From positions 5,642,001 to 5,706,000 of the forward strand of contig NZ_CP110636.1 in the NCBI RefSeq assembly GCF_026153355.1: 64,000 bases of DNA, given 5' to 3'. A program made the position numbers and the translations under genes. Every line of letters begins with the position of its first letter. The first letter of the stretch is position 1. This DNA comes from Streptomyces endophytica (lineage in GTDB: Bacteria > Actinomycetota > Actinomycetes > Streptomycetales > Streptomycetaceae). The notes beneath the pieces are model-generated. The model searched no databases. It worked only from the letters and a program-made list of their open reading frames with translations, and had not been told where the DNA came from. This document shows positions 1 to 9,244 of this stretch, in pieces.

Positions 1-724
1 GTGTGGCCTCGGAGAACGAATACGCCAGCGGGGAACCGGAGTAGCGGATCCGTTCGGTGAGGGTCTGGCAGCCGTGCAGATGGCCGAGCGCGGCGTAGTC
101 CACGCCCTCGAACACCGCCGCGGGGACGGAGGCGACGCCGCCGACGGTGATGTCGCGTTCGCTGTCGCTGACCGCGCCGCCGGTGACGAAGGCGTGCGCC
201 AGCACCACCGAACGGGTCCCCGGCGGCCGGCCGGCGAGGTCGGCGCGCACCGTGTCCATCGCCGCGCCCAGCACCGCCGCGTGGTCGGCCCGGGGCGCGC
301 CGAGGGCGTCGCGCACCATGGCGGGTTCGAGGTACGGCAGGCCGTAGAGCGCGACCGGGCCGTGCGCGTCGTGCAGCAGCACGGGGGTGCCGCAGCCGGC
401 CGGGTCGGTCCGCAGGTGGATGCCGGCCCGTTCCATGAGTCCCGAGCCGACGCCCAGCCGGCGGGCGGAGTCGTGGTTGCCGGAGATCATCACGGTCGGT
501 ACGCCCAGGTCGGCGAGCCGGTGCAGCGCCTCGTCGAAGAGCTCGACGGCGGCGAGCGGCGGCACGGCCCGGTCGTAGATGTCGCCCGCGACGAGCACGG
601 CGTCGATCTCCCGGTCGCGCACCGTCGCCACGAGGTGGTCGAGGAAGGCACGCTGGGCGGCGAGCAGGCCGACCCGGTGGAAGGACCGACCCAGGTGCCA
701 GTCGGAGGTGTGCAGAAGTCTCAA
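1..724 (-). CDS. sbcD: Exonuclease SbcD, metallophosphoesterase subunit (3' end beyond window)
   Basis: Nuclease subunit of the SbcCD (Mre11-Rad50 type) complex, which cleaves hairpin and blocked DNA ends. The reading frame from a TTG at 722-724 begins RLLHTSDWHLG. It shows the metal-binding series of the calcineurin-like phosphoesterase fold in order: DWH (residues 8-10), GDIYDR (about 47-52), GNHDS (about 82) and GHLHG (about 217). The frame is unbroken to the window edge, so about 240 residues are present and the C-terminal cap is missing. TTG is chosen because the conserved N-terminus starts directly at it. SbcC would be expected next, just outside the window. Confidence 0.9.
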   Translation of the reverse strand, partial: MRLLHTSDWHLGRSFHRVGLLAAQRAFLDHLVATVRDREIDAVLVAGDIYDRAVPPLAAVELFDEALHRLADLGVPTVMISGNHDSARRLGVGSGLMERAGIHLRTDPAGCGTPVLLHDAHGPVALYGLPYLEPAMVRDALGAPRADHAAVLGAAMDTVRADLAGRPPGTRSVVLAHAFVTGGAVSDSERDITVGGVASVPAAVFEGVDYAALGHLHGCQTLTERIRYSGSPLAYSFSEAT

Positions 725-874
725 TCGACCGCTCCGACCTGCACGTTTCCCCTCCCGGTCCGTCCCTGGCACCGTCCGGGGTCCGCCGGCCGGCCGTGCC
801 CAGGGTAGCCGCCGGCGCGGGCCGGTCCGGTACCGGCCTCGCGTCAGGGGCGGCGCGTCGGCGCCCTTCGGGCG

Positions 875-1014
875 TCACCTCTTCTTCCGCAGGGCCCGGG
901 ACCTCTTCTTCCGCAGGGCCCCGGGTGTGTGCGCGGCCGCCGTGCCGGACTTCTCGCTGCGCACCTTGTACTGCGGTTCCTCCTCGGAGGCGTCGATTCG
1001 CCGCGCTCGGCCAT
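875..1014 (-). CDS. Short HVA1/TUDOR-like (DUF2945-type) C-terminal protein, one frameshift
   Basis: An ATG at 1012-1014 lies behind a GGGAGG ribosome binding site. After one restored base near 1000 the frame reads IDASEEEPQYKVRSEKSG and ends ALRKKRSRALRKKR. The ASEEEPQY..RSEKSG..A.H..GAL pattern matches the C-terminal half of hypervirulence-associated TUDOR (DUF2945) proteins. At about 46 residues it lacks the N-terminal part of a usual 65-70 residue member. The last eight residues arise from a 24-bp direct duplication (about 876-924). It sits just downstream of the S33 peptidase gene. Function unknown; a chance ORF cannot be excluded. Confidence 0.5.
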
Positions 1015-1019
1015 GGGAC

Positions 1020-2588
1020 TCACCTCCCGGGGGAATTGTCCCGGAGGCCGGTCCCCGCGGCATGCGGGGCGGCGGCCGGGTCCGCGCAGCGGACGTCGCG
1101 GGCCGGGCGGCGGCCGGTGGTGAGGAAGGTGGTGACCGTACGGTCGCCGCAGGCGGTGCCGTTGGCGAGGTAGGCGCCGTGGCCGCCGTGGTCGAGGGCG
1201 ACCAGACGGGCGCGGTCACCGAGGGCCTGCCGCATCTTCAGGGCACCGAAGTAGGGGGTGGAGGGGTCCCGGAGGTTCTGCAGCATCAGGATGTTGGACG
1301 GTCCGTCGTCGGTGATCCGGGTGGGCCGGGGGTCCGGCGCGTCCTTCCAGAAGGAGCAGGGCGTGATGTTCGCCGGCATGCCGGCGGTGAGCGGGTGGCG
1401 GGCCCGGTCGGCGGCGACCGCGCGCCGGTGGGCGGGGACCGATGCCGGCCAGCGCACGTCGTTGCAGAGGGTCGCCATGATGGCGGTGGCGTCGGTGTCG
1501 GGCATCGGCCGGGCGAGGTCGGGGGCAGGTCCGGGCGGGCGGCCGGGTCCTGGGCCTGCTGGACGAGCCGGGCCAGCGGTGCGAAGGAGGCGTCGTTGTA
1601 GAGGGCGTTCTGCAGCGCCTGCCGCAGCATGTTGCCGGTCAGTGGCACGGACTCGGTGGTGGATTCCCTGGGCGCGCGGTCCAGCTTCGCGGCCAGTGCG
1701 AGGAACAGCGGGCGGACCTCTTCGGGTCGGGCGGCCAGCCGCAGGCCGTCCTTGTCGCGGGCCGGGTCGGCGGCCCAGGCGGCGAAGTCGGGGAACCGGT
1801 CGTCCGCGGCGGCCGACATGTTCGCCAGCCAGCCCCGCTCGACCCGCGCCGGGTCGGGGTCGCCGCTGCTGTCCAGCACCCAACGGTCGGTGTGCTGCGG
1901 GTACTTCTGGGCGTAGACGGCGCCCACGTACGTCCCGTAGGAGACGCCCCAGGCCGAGAGTTTCCGCTCGCCGAGCGCCTGCCGGAAGCGGTCGATGTCG
2001 CGGACCTCGTTGGTGGTGGAGATGCTGCGCAGGACGGCGCCGCCGTGGCGGTGGCAGGCGTCGGCGACGCGCCGGGCGCGGGCGACGTTGTCGGTGATGT
2101 TGCCGTCCGGGGAGGGCCAGGAGCGCAGGCTCACCAGAAAGCGGTCGGCGGGCGCCAGGCCGCAGCTCGCCGTGGCGCTGCCGCCCACTCCGCGCGGGTC
2201 CAGACCGACCAGGTCGAACGCCCCGCCCGTGGCCTTGCGCAGCGCCTCCCCTTCTGCGCGAGCCGCTGCACCCCGAGCCGCCGGGGCCGCCCGGGATCAG
2301 CAGCAGGGTGCCGCGCCGTGCGGCGGGCCGGTCGCTGCGCAGCCGGGACACCGCGACGGTCAACTGCGGGCCGTCCGGGTGCCGGTAGTCGACCGGTACG
2401 GCCAGGTCGGCGCACTCCTGTCCGGCGGGGCCGCCGGGTCGGTCGCAGGGCCGCCAGGCGAGGGGCGCGGGCGCGCCGGTGGCGCCGGCGGGGGCGGCGG
2501 GGGCGGGCGGGGCGAAGCCGGTCAGGGTGGCCGCGACCGCCGTCGCGGAGAGGCTGAGGAGGAGGGCGCGTCGTGAGTAACTCGTCAT
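1020..2588 (-). CDS. Secreted alpha/beta-hydrolase peptidase, S33 (tripeptidyl aminopeptidase) family, three apparent frameshifts
   Basis: Exported serine aminopeptidase of the Streptomyces tripeptidyl aminopeptidase type. The start MTSYSRRALLLS gives a twin-arginine-like, Ala-rich signal peptide. Conserved parts are spread over three frames: oxyanion segment LIPGGPGGSG, nucleophile elbow GVSYGTY, acid region NLRDPSTPY and catalytic His in DHGGHGAY. Breaks near 2285, 2245 and 1530 each lie in a G or C run and each is repaired by one added base, giving about 523 residues, normal for the family. The ATG overlaps the stop of the upstream permease (ATGA), suggesting coupled translation. Confidence 0.8.
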   Translation of the reverse strand: MTSYSRRALLLSLSATAVAATLTGFAPPAPAAPAGATGAPAPLAWRPCDRPGGPAGQECADLAVPVDYRHPDGPQLTVAVSRLRSDRPAARRGTLLLIPGGPGGSGCSGSRRRGGAAQGHGRGVRPGRSGPARSGRQRHGELRPGARRPLSGEPALLALPGRQHHRQRRPRPARRRRLPPPRRRRPAQHLHHQRGPRHRPLPAGARRAETLGLGRLLRDVRGRRLRPEVPAAHRPLGAGQQRRPRPGAGRAGLAGEHVGRRGRPVPRLRRLGRRPGPRQGRPAAGRPTRRGPPAVPRTGREAGPRAQGIHHRVRATDRQHAAAGAAERPLQRRLLRTAGPARPAGPGPGRPPGPAPDLARPMPDTDATAIMATLCNDVRWPASVPAHRRAVAADRARHPLTAGMPANITPCSFWKDAPDPRPTRITDDGPSNILMLQNLRDPSTPYFGALKMRQALGDRARLVALDHGGHGAYLANGTACGDRTVTTFLTTGRRPARDVRCADPAAAPHAAGTGLRDNSPGR

Positions 2589-4156
2589 GGGACAAGGGTG
2601 GTTGAGCCGCGCCCCGGCTCCCATCCGGCAGCCACGAGACCCGGGGTGGGGTTATCCCCGGCGGCGGCGCCGGCCTCGCCCCCGGCCGGGCGGTCGCCCG
2701 CGCCGTCGTCCGCGTCCGCCTCCGGTGCGGCGCGCCACCGTCCAGGTACCGCTCGTCGATCCGCTTCGGCCCGAACGGCCACTCCTTCTCGACGCGGGCC
2801 CAGAGGAGGAACGCCACGACACCCGCGGCGACCCAGGCCAGCGACCATTCGATGGGGTGCCGGCCGGGCGCGTTGCGGTCCGCGTAGCCGTAGATCACCA
2901 GCCAGCCGGTGAGCGCGAGGAGTCCGGGGAGCGGGTAGAGCCACATCCGGTAGGGGCGGCGCAGGGCCGGCTGGCGGCGGCGCAGCACGGTGACGGCGGC
3001 GACCTGGGCCAGCGACTGCACGATCACCATGACGGTGGTGAGCAGCTGGATGATGGTGGCGAGGTCGGTGTGCCGGCCCAGGAGGAAGCCGGCCGCCATC
3101 ACCGCCCCCATGGTGAGCAGGCCGAGCACCGGGAACCGGTGGCGCGGGTGGAGGGTGCCGTACGGGCGGAAGAAGACCCGGTCGCGGGCGGCGTCGTAGG
3201 GGACCCGGGAGCCGCCGAGGAGCCCGGTGAAGACGGAGGCGACGGCGGTGACGAGGATGAGCACGGTGACGGTGTCGGCCGCGCCCCTGCCCCAGGCCCG
3301 TTCCAGCACGGCGGAGGCGACGGACGAGGACGCCGTGGAGTGCGGGTCGAGCATCTCCCGCCAGTCGACGACGCCGAGCGTGCCGATCTGCAGCAGCAGG
3401 TAGATGGCCATGATGCCGAGGATGGCGGCGATGATCGCGCGCGGGACGGTCCGGCCGGGGTCGCGGATCTCGGCGCCATGTAGGCGATGGTGTTGTAGCC
3501 GAGGTAGTCGTAGATGCCGATGGTCAGCCCGGCCGCGAAGCCCACCCAGAAGTGACCGGCCGTCAGCTCGAAGGCGTGCGCGGGGTAGGTGAAGGCGCGC
3601 TCCGGGCTGAAGTGGGTGAACGCGGCGACGATGACGAGGACGACGGCGGCGATCATCACCGCCCAGAGGACAACGGTGAGCCGGGCGATCCGCTCCACCC
3701 GCCGCCACAGCAGCACCATGATGCCCACGGTGACCACGAGTCCGACGGCGTCACCCTGCCCTGGCTCATCCCCGGCCACAGATAGCCCAGGTACTGCACG
3801 AAGCCGATCACACCGGTGGACATCCCCAGCGGGATGAACAGCATGGCCGTCCACACGAACAGGAACGGCATCAGCTTGCCGGTGCGGTACTGGAACGCCT
3901 GCCGCAGATAGACGTAGCTGCCGCCGGCGCCGGGCAGCGAGGCGCCCAGCTCGGCCCAGACCAGCCCGTCCGCGAGCGCCAGGACCGCGCCGGCGAGGAA
4001 CCCGATGACGGCCTGCGGTCCGCCGAAGGCGGCGACCATCAGCGGGATGGTGACGAACGGGCCGATGCCGCACATCTGGCTCATGTTGATGGCGGTGGCC
4101 TGGAACAGTCCGATCCGGCGGACGAATCCCACGTGCTCGTCGAGGAGTTCAGGCAT
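2585..4156 (-). CDS. APC-superfamily amino acid permease, three apparent frameshifts
   Basis: Multi-spanning membrane amino acid transporter. The N-terminus MPELLDEHVGF leads into helix 1 with the loop MCGIGPFVTIPLM, the usual APC substrate-binding glycine region. About twelve hydrophobic segments follow, spread over consecutive frames. Breaks lie near 3755, 3470 and 2740. Adding one base at each gives about 524 residues and lets the protein end at a TGA overlapping the peptidase ATG. The last 55 residues are Asp/Gly/Ala-rich and cytosolic. Substrate cannot be told from sequence. It could be cotranscribed with the YigZ gene upstream. Confidence 0.8.
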
Positions 4157-4324
4157 CGGCGGCCCCCTTCTCGTGCCGGCACGGCGGAGCTTCGGCCCCC
4201 GCCGCTCGCCGGTGCGGCACCCGTCCGCCCCGCCACAGGCTGACACGCCCGGCGCCGCCGCGCACCGGTACGGACCGGACATTCCACCCGCGCCCGGCCG
4301 CTCTCCCGCGGGCCGCGCCGCCGG

Positions 4325-4968
4325 TCAGACCTCCCCGGCCGCCCGGCCTCCCCGTACGCCTCGCCGCCGAGCTCCAGCCGGGCCGTACCGGCCGTCGCGT
4401 CCGCCAGCCAGCCGCGGAACGCGTCCAGCTCGGCCTCCGGCAGCCCGACCTCGATGCGCACCTCCGCCCCGTACGTCACCTCCCGCACCGCGCGGCCCGT
4501 GGTCCGCAGGTCGTTCTCGACCCGGCCGGCCCGCTGGTGGTCGACGGTGACCGTGGCCAGCCGGAAACGCTGCCGGGTGACCGTGCCCAGCACGTCCAGG
4601 GCCTCGCCGACGACACCGCCGTAGGCGCGTATCAGCCCACCGGCGCCGAGCTTGACGCCGCCGAAATAGCGGGTGACGACGGCGACGACGAAGCGCATCT
4701 CGCGGCGGAGCAGCATCTGCAGCATCGGGACGCCCGCGGTGCCGCCCGGCTCGCCGTCATCACTGGCCTTCTGCACGCCGCCGTCGGCACCGAGGACGTA
4801 CGCCCAGCAGTGGTGGCGTGCGGTCGGGTGCTCCTTGCGGATGCGCGCGAGGAAGTCCAGCGCCTCGGTCTCGTTCGCGACGGGCGCGAGCGCGCAGAGG
4901 AAGCGGGACTTGTTGATCTCGATCTCGTGGACACCCTCGCGCGCGAGCGTGCGGTACTGCTCCTGCAT
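4325..4968 (-). CDS. YigZ/IMPACT family (UPF0029) protein
   Basis: Member of the conserved YigZ/Impact family, which has an N-terminal UPF0029 domain and a C-terminal EF-G domain V-like DUF1949; its molecular role in bacteria is poorly defined. The frame begins MQEQYRTLAREGVHEIEINKS and carries the signature FLARIRKEHPTARHHCWAYV and the VTRYFGGVKLGAGGLIRAY stretch. As sequenced the frame stays open to 4081, overlapping the permease, which is unusual. One added G in the run near 4340 gives a TGA at 4325-4327 and about 214 residues, the normal size. Confidence 0.85.
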
Positions 4969-5232
4969 CGCTCCAGCCTATGCGGCCCCGGTGACAGCGG
5001 GCTCCCGGTCCCGGCCGCCCGCGCCGCGCTGGGCCGTCCGCCAAAAGGGCACGGGGGTCCGCCGGACGGGCGCAGTCCGCACGGCCAGGCGGCGTACCCG
5101 CCCCGTCCGCACGGTGCGTCGGGGAGACGTCGGGGCCGGCCGTGGGCACTGTGAGGCCAGTGCGAGAGCCTCGTGTTTCCGGGGCCCCGCTCGTACGCGC
5201 AGGAACGGAACCGCGGGTTGGCGGAGGGCTGC

Positions 5233-6023
5233 ATGGAAGAGAGCACACAGTCGGCGATGACGGCGGGCGAGCCCCTCACGGGCGAGGACATGCCCGAGCC
5301 CCCGCCGGAGGTCGTCGAGGCGGCACGCGAGGCGCCCGATCACTGGCTGGCCTGGTGGACCTGACGTGGCAGGGCGAGGGGCCGCCACCGCTCTGGGCGC
5401 TGATCGGGCAGTGGCGGTCCGGGCCGACCGGCGAGATCGAGGAGTGGCGGGACAACCCGGAGTACCGGCCGTCGCCGCAGATGCTGGAGTGGTCGGAGCC
5501 GGCCGACCCGGTGGACCGCGCGGTGCAGCTGGCCGCGACCGGTTACGGGCCCGGGCAGGACGTCACCGAGGCGCTGGCGCGGGCCGAGGTGTCCGTCCTG
5601 GTCACCGCGACCGGCACCCCGCTGGCCGCCGCCTCGCCCGAGGGCACCCCGGTGATCCCGGCCTACACCTCGGAGGGCTACCTGGAGTCGGTGGGACGGC
5701 TGCTCTACGACCGGCGTCCGGTGGCCGACCTCGTGGACCAGCTTCCGCCGGGCCACGCGCTGTACCTGAACCCGACCGGGCCGGTGAGCATGCTGGTCGA
5801 CACCGAGGAACTGCGTGCCGCACTGGCCGGGACGTCCGCCCAGGCGCCGGAGGAGGTCCGGGAGGCGGCCGCGACCGGGGCGCTGCGGCCCGGCACCGGG
5901 GCCGGCGGCGCCGAGCCGGTGGGCGGCGGCCGGGCGATCGGCAAGCCGGCCCGGGCCGCCACCGGCAGCACCGTCGTCGGCGCCGGACTGGCCGGCAGCA
6001 CGGTCGTCCGCGCCCGCCGCTGA
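5233..6023 (+). CDS. Type VII secretion system-associated, SseB-like protein, one frameshift
   Basis: Resembles the proteins annotated in Streptomyces as type VII secretion system-associated. The N-terminus is Pro/Glu-rich (MEESTQSAM, PPPEVVEAAREAPDHW). A conserved block follows with WQGEGPPPLWALIGQWRSG, EEWRDNPEYRPSP and DRAVQLAATGYGPG, then an SseB-like domain ending LYLNPTGPVSMLVDTEEL. One G missing near 5352 (GDHW-L / GLVDLTW) breaks the frame; repair gives 263 residues. The tail is Ala/Gly-rich. No ESX core genes (eccC, eccD, esxA/B) lie near it, so it is an orphan here. Function is inferred from family naming only. Confidence 0.7.
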
Positions 6024-6052
6024 CCGCCCCCGTCCCACCCCACTAAAGAACC

Positions 6053-6083
6053 CGCCCCGCCGCCTTCCCCTTCGGGCGGGGCG
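6053..6083 (+). terminator. Hairpin terminator after the type VII-associated gene
   Basis: A perfect 9-bp stem (CGCCCCGCC / GGCGGGGCG) with a 13-nt loop starts 30 bases after the stop codon. No U-run follows, as is usual in Streptomyces. Confidence 0.5.
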
Positions 6084-6183
6084 CCTGCGTCCGCGGACGC
6101 GCCCGCCGTGGCCCGGGCGGGAATCTTCCGGCGGTGCCGGCCGTTGATCCGCACGAGAACCTTCCCTGAGCAGGAGGCAGTGC

Positions 6184-6591
6184 GTGTACGGCGATCCCAG
6201 TACGATCCGCAGGATCCTCACCGAGCTCGGCGACACCTGGGCCGTCGTGGGTCTGTCGAACAACGAGCGGCGGGCCGCGTACGGCGTGGCCGAGGTGCTG
6301 CAGCGCTACGGCAAGCGCATCGTTCCGGTGCACCCGAAGGCCGAGACGGTGCACGGCGAGCCGGGCTACTCCTCGCTGGACGCGATCCCGTTCCCGGTCG
6401 ACGTGGTCGATGTGTTCGTCAACAGCGAGCTGGCCGGGCCGGTCGCCGACGAGGCCGTGGCGGCCGGTGCGAGGGCCGTCTGGTTCCAGCTCGGTGTGGT
6501 CGACGAGGGGGCCTGGAACCGCGTGCGCGATGCGGGTCTGGACATGGTCATGGACCGTTGTCCGGCCATTGAGATACCGCGTTTGGGCTGA
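6184..6591 (+). CDS. CoA-binding (YccU-like) protein
   Basis: Small Rossmann-fold CoA-binding domain protein of 135 residues, the full length of the family. Begins at a GTG with AGGAGG seven bases upstream. Motifs include WAVVGLSNNERRAAYGVAE (nucleotide-binding loop), the HPKAE and VDVVDVFVN segments and the end region AVWFQLGVVDEGA, where the enzyme-like relatives keep the same layout. Biochemical role of stand-alone members is not established. It lies 26 bases upstream of a GNAT gene on the same strand. Confidence 0.85.
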   Translation: MYGDPSTIRRILTELGDTWAVVGLSNNERRAAYGVAEVLQRYGKRIVPVHPKAETVHGEPGYSSLDAIPFPVDVVDVFVNSELAGPVADEAVAAGARAVWFQLGVVDEGAWNRVRDAGLDMVMDRCPAIEIPRLG

Positions 6592-6616
6592 GCCGGGCGT
6601 GCGTTAGCGTCCGGAC

Positions 6617-7117
6617 ATGATCGAGATACGGGCCGCCGTCCCCGGGGACGCAGCCGAACTGGTCCGGCTGCGCCGGCTGATGTTCCGGGCGATGAACGGC
6701 GAGGACCAGCCCGGCGGTTGGGAGCGGGAGGCGGAGACGGTGGCGCGCCGGCTGCTGACCGGGCCGGAGGCGCGGCTGGGGGCCTTCGTGGTGGCGGGCG
6801 ACGGGGCGGCCGGGGCGCCGCATCTGGCGGCGTGTGCGGTCGGGACGGTGGAGCAGCGGCTGCCGGCGCCGGGCCACCCCTCGGGCCGCTTCGGCTTCGT
6901 CTTCAACGTGTGTACGGATCCGCGCTATCGGGGCCGCGGCTATGCCCGCGCCACCACCGAGGCGCTGCTCGACTGGTTCGCGGAGCAGGGCGTCAGCCGC
7001 GTCGACCTGCATGCCACGGACGGCGCCGAACCGCTGTACCGCAGCATGGGGTTCCACGAACACTCCACACCGCTGTCGCTGGACCTGCGCGCGGGCGTGC
7101 GGCGCAAGGCCGGCTGA
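6617..7117 (+). CDS. GNAT family N-acetyltransferase
   Basis: 166-residue single-domain acetyltransferase, predicted to move an acetyl group from acetyl-CoA to an unknown amine. Motif A is clear: FNVCTDPRYRGRGYAR with the R-x-x-G-x-A pyrophosphate loop, followed by ALLDWFAEQGV and LYRSMGF near the C-terminus. Starts at an ATG 26 bases after the CoA-binding gene and is probably cotranscribed. No frameshift. Confidence 0.85.
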   Translation: MIEIRAAVPGDAAELVRLRRLMFRAMNGEDQPGGWEREAETVARRLLTGPEARLGAFVVAGDGAAGAPHLAACAVGTVEQRLPAPGHPSGRFGFVFNVCTDPRYRGRGYARATTEALLDWFAEQGVSRVDLHATDGAEPLYRSMGFHEHSTPLSLDLRAGVRRKAG

Positions 7118-7125
7118 GCGGGCGC

Positions 7126-7151
7126 CCGGCCCGGGGCGACCGCCGGGCCGG
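7126..7151. terminator. Bidirectional hairpin between convergent genes
   Basis: CCGGCCCGG and CCGGGCCGG form a perfect 9-bp stem around an 8-nt loop, in the short gap between the GNAT gene and the leftward hypothetical gene. Confidence 0.5.
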
Positions 7152-7164
7152 AGAGGCAGCCGCC

Positions 7165-7885
7165 CTACTCCACCCGGGCGGCGAAGCCGTAGTGGAGGCC
7201 GCTGCCCGGCACCGGGAGCCCCGGCGGCAGCTCTTCGCCGCTCAGCGGCGGAAGGGTGACGGTGTCCAGTCGACGGTCCGGTCGAAGTGTTCGGCGAGGT
7301 GGACGACGCTCACCTCCTCGCCGTGCGCGTACGCGGTGAGGATCGGAGCCCCGCTCAGCCCGCAGCCCCCGACGACCGAGAACCACTGGTCGCAGGCCCA
7401 GCGCAGCTCATCGGGGCGGGAGGCGACGATCGTCGCGCAGTGCGCGGTCGAACCGCTCCAGCCGGTGTCGTCCAGCACATAGAAACCGTACGGCCCGGTG
7501 GTGTGGTGCCCGGTCCCGGCGGCGCCCGCCCGGGCGAGGAGGTCTTCCGTCTCGGCCTGCCGCCGCCCGATGGTGGTCTCGTCCTCCCCATACCCCTCGG
7601 CGGCCTCGGGGTTGAGCTCGCGCATGTTCTGCCAGAAGTCGATCTGCTGGGCCAGCCGTCCGGCCAGCAGGGTCAGGGCGGGGACGTGGCCGGGATGTCT
7701 GTCGAGGGCCGCGCGCAGCCAGGGTTCCTCCGGCCAGCTCTGCCCGGCGCCGTCGATCTCTTCCGGCACGTCCGCCGGGCCGGTGGCCGTCAGGCACAGC
7801 AACCGCCCCAGCGCGAAGGCGGCGTCGGCATCCCGGCCGTCGCGGCGGTCCGCAGCCGCGTCAGCCTCTCGTCGTCGATCGTCAT
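7165..7885 (-). CDS. Hypothetical protein, two apparent frameshifts
   Basis: Not assigned to a family. The start is an ATG at 7883-7885 (MTIDDERLTRL). One base is missing near 7845, leading into DADAAFALGRLLCL; a second near 7255 switches to LPPLSGEELPPGLPVPG and the stop at 7165. Repaired length is 240 residues. The first half is helical with TPR-like spacing (DAAFALGRLL..RHPGHVPALTLLAGRLA). The second half has an aromatic, Gly-rich segment (HHTTGPYGFYVLDD, QWFSVVGGCGLSGAPILTAY). No signal peptide or membrane segment. Confidence 0.6.
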
Positions 7886-7968
7886 GTGCCGCAGGCTAGG
7901 CGCAGGCGCTGACATCCGGGGCCGTCACGCGTGCATCGACCGCTCCGGAAGGGTCCGGAAGGCCGCTC

Positions 7969-8525
7969 TTAGGCGACGCCCAGGCCGTCCAGGACCGTGG
8001 CGCCGGGGAGTTCGGCCAGTGCCTTGCCGGGGACGATGAGCTTGCCGCGGCGGCTGCCGCTGCCGATCAGGGCGTACGGGGTGTCGGCGACGGCGGCGTC
8101 GACGAGCAGTGGCCAGCCGCGGGCAGGCCGATGGGGGTGATGCCGCCGTATTCCATGCCGCTCTCGCCGACCGCCCGGTCCATCGGTGCGAACGAGGCTT
8201 TCCGCGCGCCGAGTTGGCGGCGCACCACGCCGTTGACGTCGACGCGGGTGTGGGACAGGACGACGCAGCCGGCCAGTGCGGTCTCGCCGCCGCGCTTGCC
8301 GGCCACCACCACGCAGTTCGCCGACTGCTCCACCAGCCAGGGGCCGTAGTGCTCGACGAGCAGTGCGGTGTCCGCGATGGCGGGGTCGGTGTCGACGAAG
8401 CGGAACTCCTCGACCGGTACGGAGCCGCTCCAGGCGCGGATCGCCGCGGCGACGGGCTCGGTCAGCTGGTCCAGGCACTCGACGGCGGGCCGGACCTCGT
8501 CAAAGGCATCCATCGGGACGGGCAT
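7969..8525 (-). CDS. YbaK/EbsC (prolyl-tRNA editing type) domain protein, one frameshift
   Basis: Stand-alone aminoacyl-tRNA deacylase fold related to the ProRS editing domain. Features: ANCVVVAGKRGG with the conserved lysine region, a core MEYGGITPIGLP (typical GGITPxGLP motif) and YALIGSGSRRGKLIVPGKAL near the end. One base is missing near 8120 directly after GLP; repaired length 185 residues, typical. Ends in TAA, a rare stop in this genome. Substrate (mischarged Pro/Cys-tRNA or other) cannot be decided from sequence. Confidence 0.85.
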
Positions 8526-8567
8526 GGCGCCAAGTTAACAGCCGGAGCCGGTCGCCGCGGGACCGTC

Positions 8568-9139
8568 TCAGCGGGCGGGCTGGATGATCACGGACATGGT
8601 CATCTCGACCGGTTCGGTCCCGTCGTTGCGATAGCCGTGCGGGACCTTGGCCTCGAACGTCGCCGAGGCGCCGGCCGGCACGGTGTGCTCGACGCCGTCG
8701 ACGACGAGGGTGAGGGTGCCGGCGCGGACGTGGAGCAGTTCGACGGTGCCGGGCGGATGGGGGTCGGAGGCGCTGTCGTCGCCGGCATCAGCCGCCAGTC
8801 CCACAGTTCGAAGGGGCCGGGCGCCTCGGCGCCGACGAGGAGCTTGGTGAAGCTGCCCGCCTCGGTGGACCACAGCCGGACCGCCTCGCCCGGACCGACG
8901 ATGCGGACCTGGGGGCCCTGTTCGTAGTCGAGGAGCGTGGTGATGCTGACGCCGAGCGCGTCGGCGATCTTGACGGTGGTTCCCACGCTCGGGTTGGTAC
9001 GGGCCTGCTCGATCTGGATGATCATGCCGCGGCTGACGCCGGCGCGGGCCGCCAGGGCGTCGAGGGTGTAGCCGCGCTCGGCGCGCCAGTGCTTGAGGTT
9101 GCGGGCGAGCGACTGCGTGAGCTGGTCGAGGTCCGTCAC
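8568..9139 (-). CDS. XRE-family regulator with C-terminal cupin, one frameshift
   Basis: DNA-binding regulator: residues about 8-65 form a Cro/C1 HTH (LARNLKHWRAERGYTLDALA, GVSRGMIIQIEQARTNPSV, LGVSITTLLDY). A cupin sensor domain follows (HPPGTVELLHVRAGTLTLVV, HGYRNDGTEPVEM). One G is missing near 8790 between the domains; repaired length 190 residues. It is divergent from an EamA-family exporter with a 105-bp shared promoter region, a common pairing in which the regulator controls the exporter. The effector ligand is unknown. Confidence 0.85.
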
Positions 9140-9173
9140 GGTCCGTCCAAGTCGAGGCTAATAAATTGGATGC

Positions 9174-9213
9174 TGTAGTTCAGTTTGTTGGACTACGGTG
9201 TGGTGTACTTCAG
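9174..9213. promoter_or_regulatory. Candidate operator between xre-cupin and eamA genes
   Basis: Two direct copies TGTAGTTCAG (9174-9183) and TGTACTTCAG (9204-9213) are spaced exactly 30 bp, about three helical turns. The first also forms an imperfect dyad GTAGTTCA-N6-TGGACTAC (9175-9196). Position between divergent starts supports autoregulation and control of the exporter. Confidence 0.45.
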
Positions 9214-9244
9214 CGTCCGGTTCACTGTACTGCGAGGTTTCACC

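Noticed and set aside
1020..4156. Peptidase and permease as pseudogenes
   Set aside because: All breaks are one missing base in or next to G/C runs and the catalytic and membrane features are intact, so base-calling error is more likely than decay.
4081..4324. C-terminal extension of YigZ overlapping the permease
   Set aside because: The family ends near residue 210; one extra base near 4340 gives a stop at 4325, and the extension is Arg/Gly-rich without homology that I recognise.
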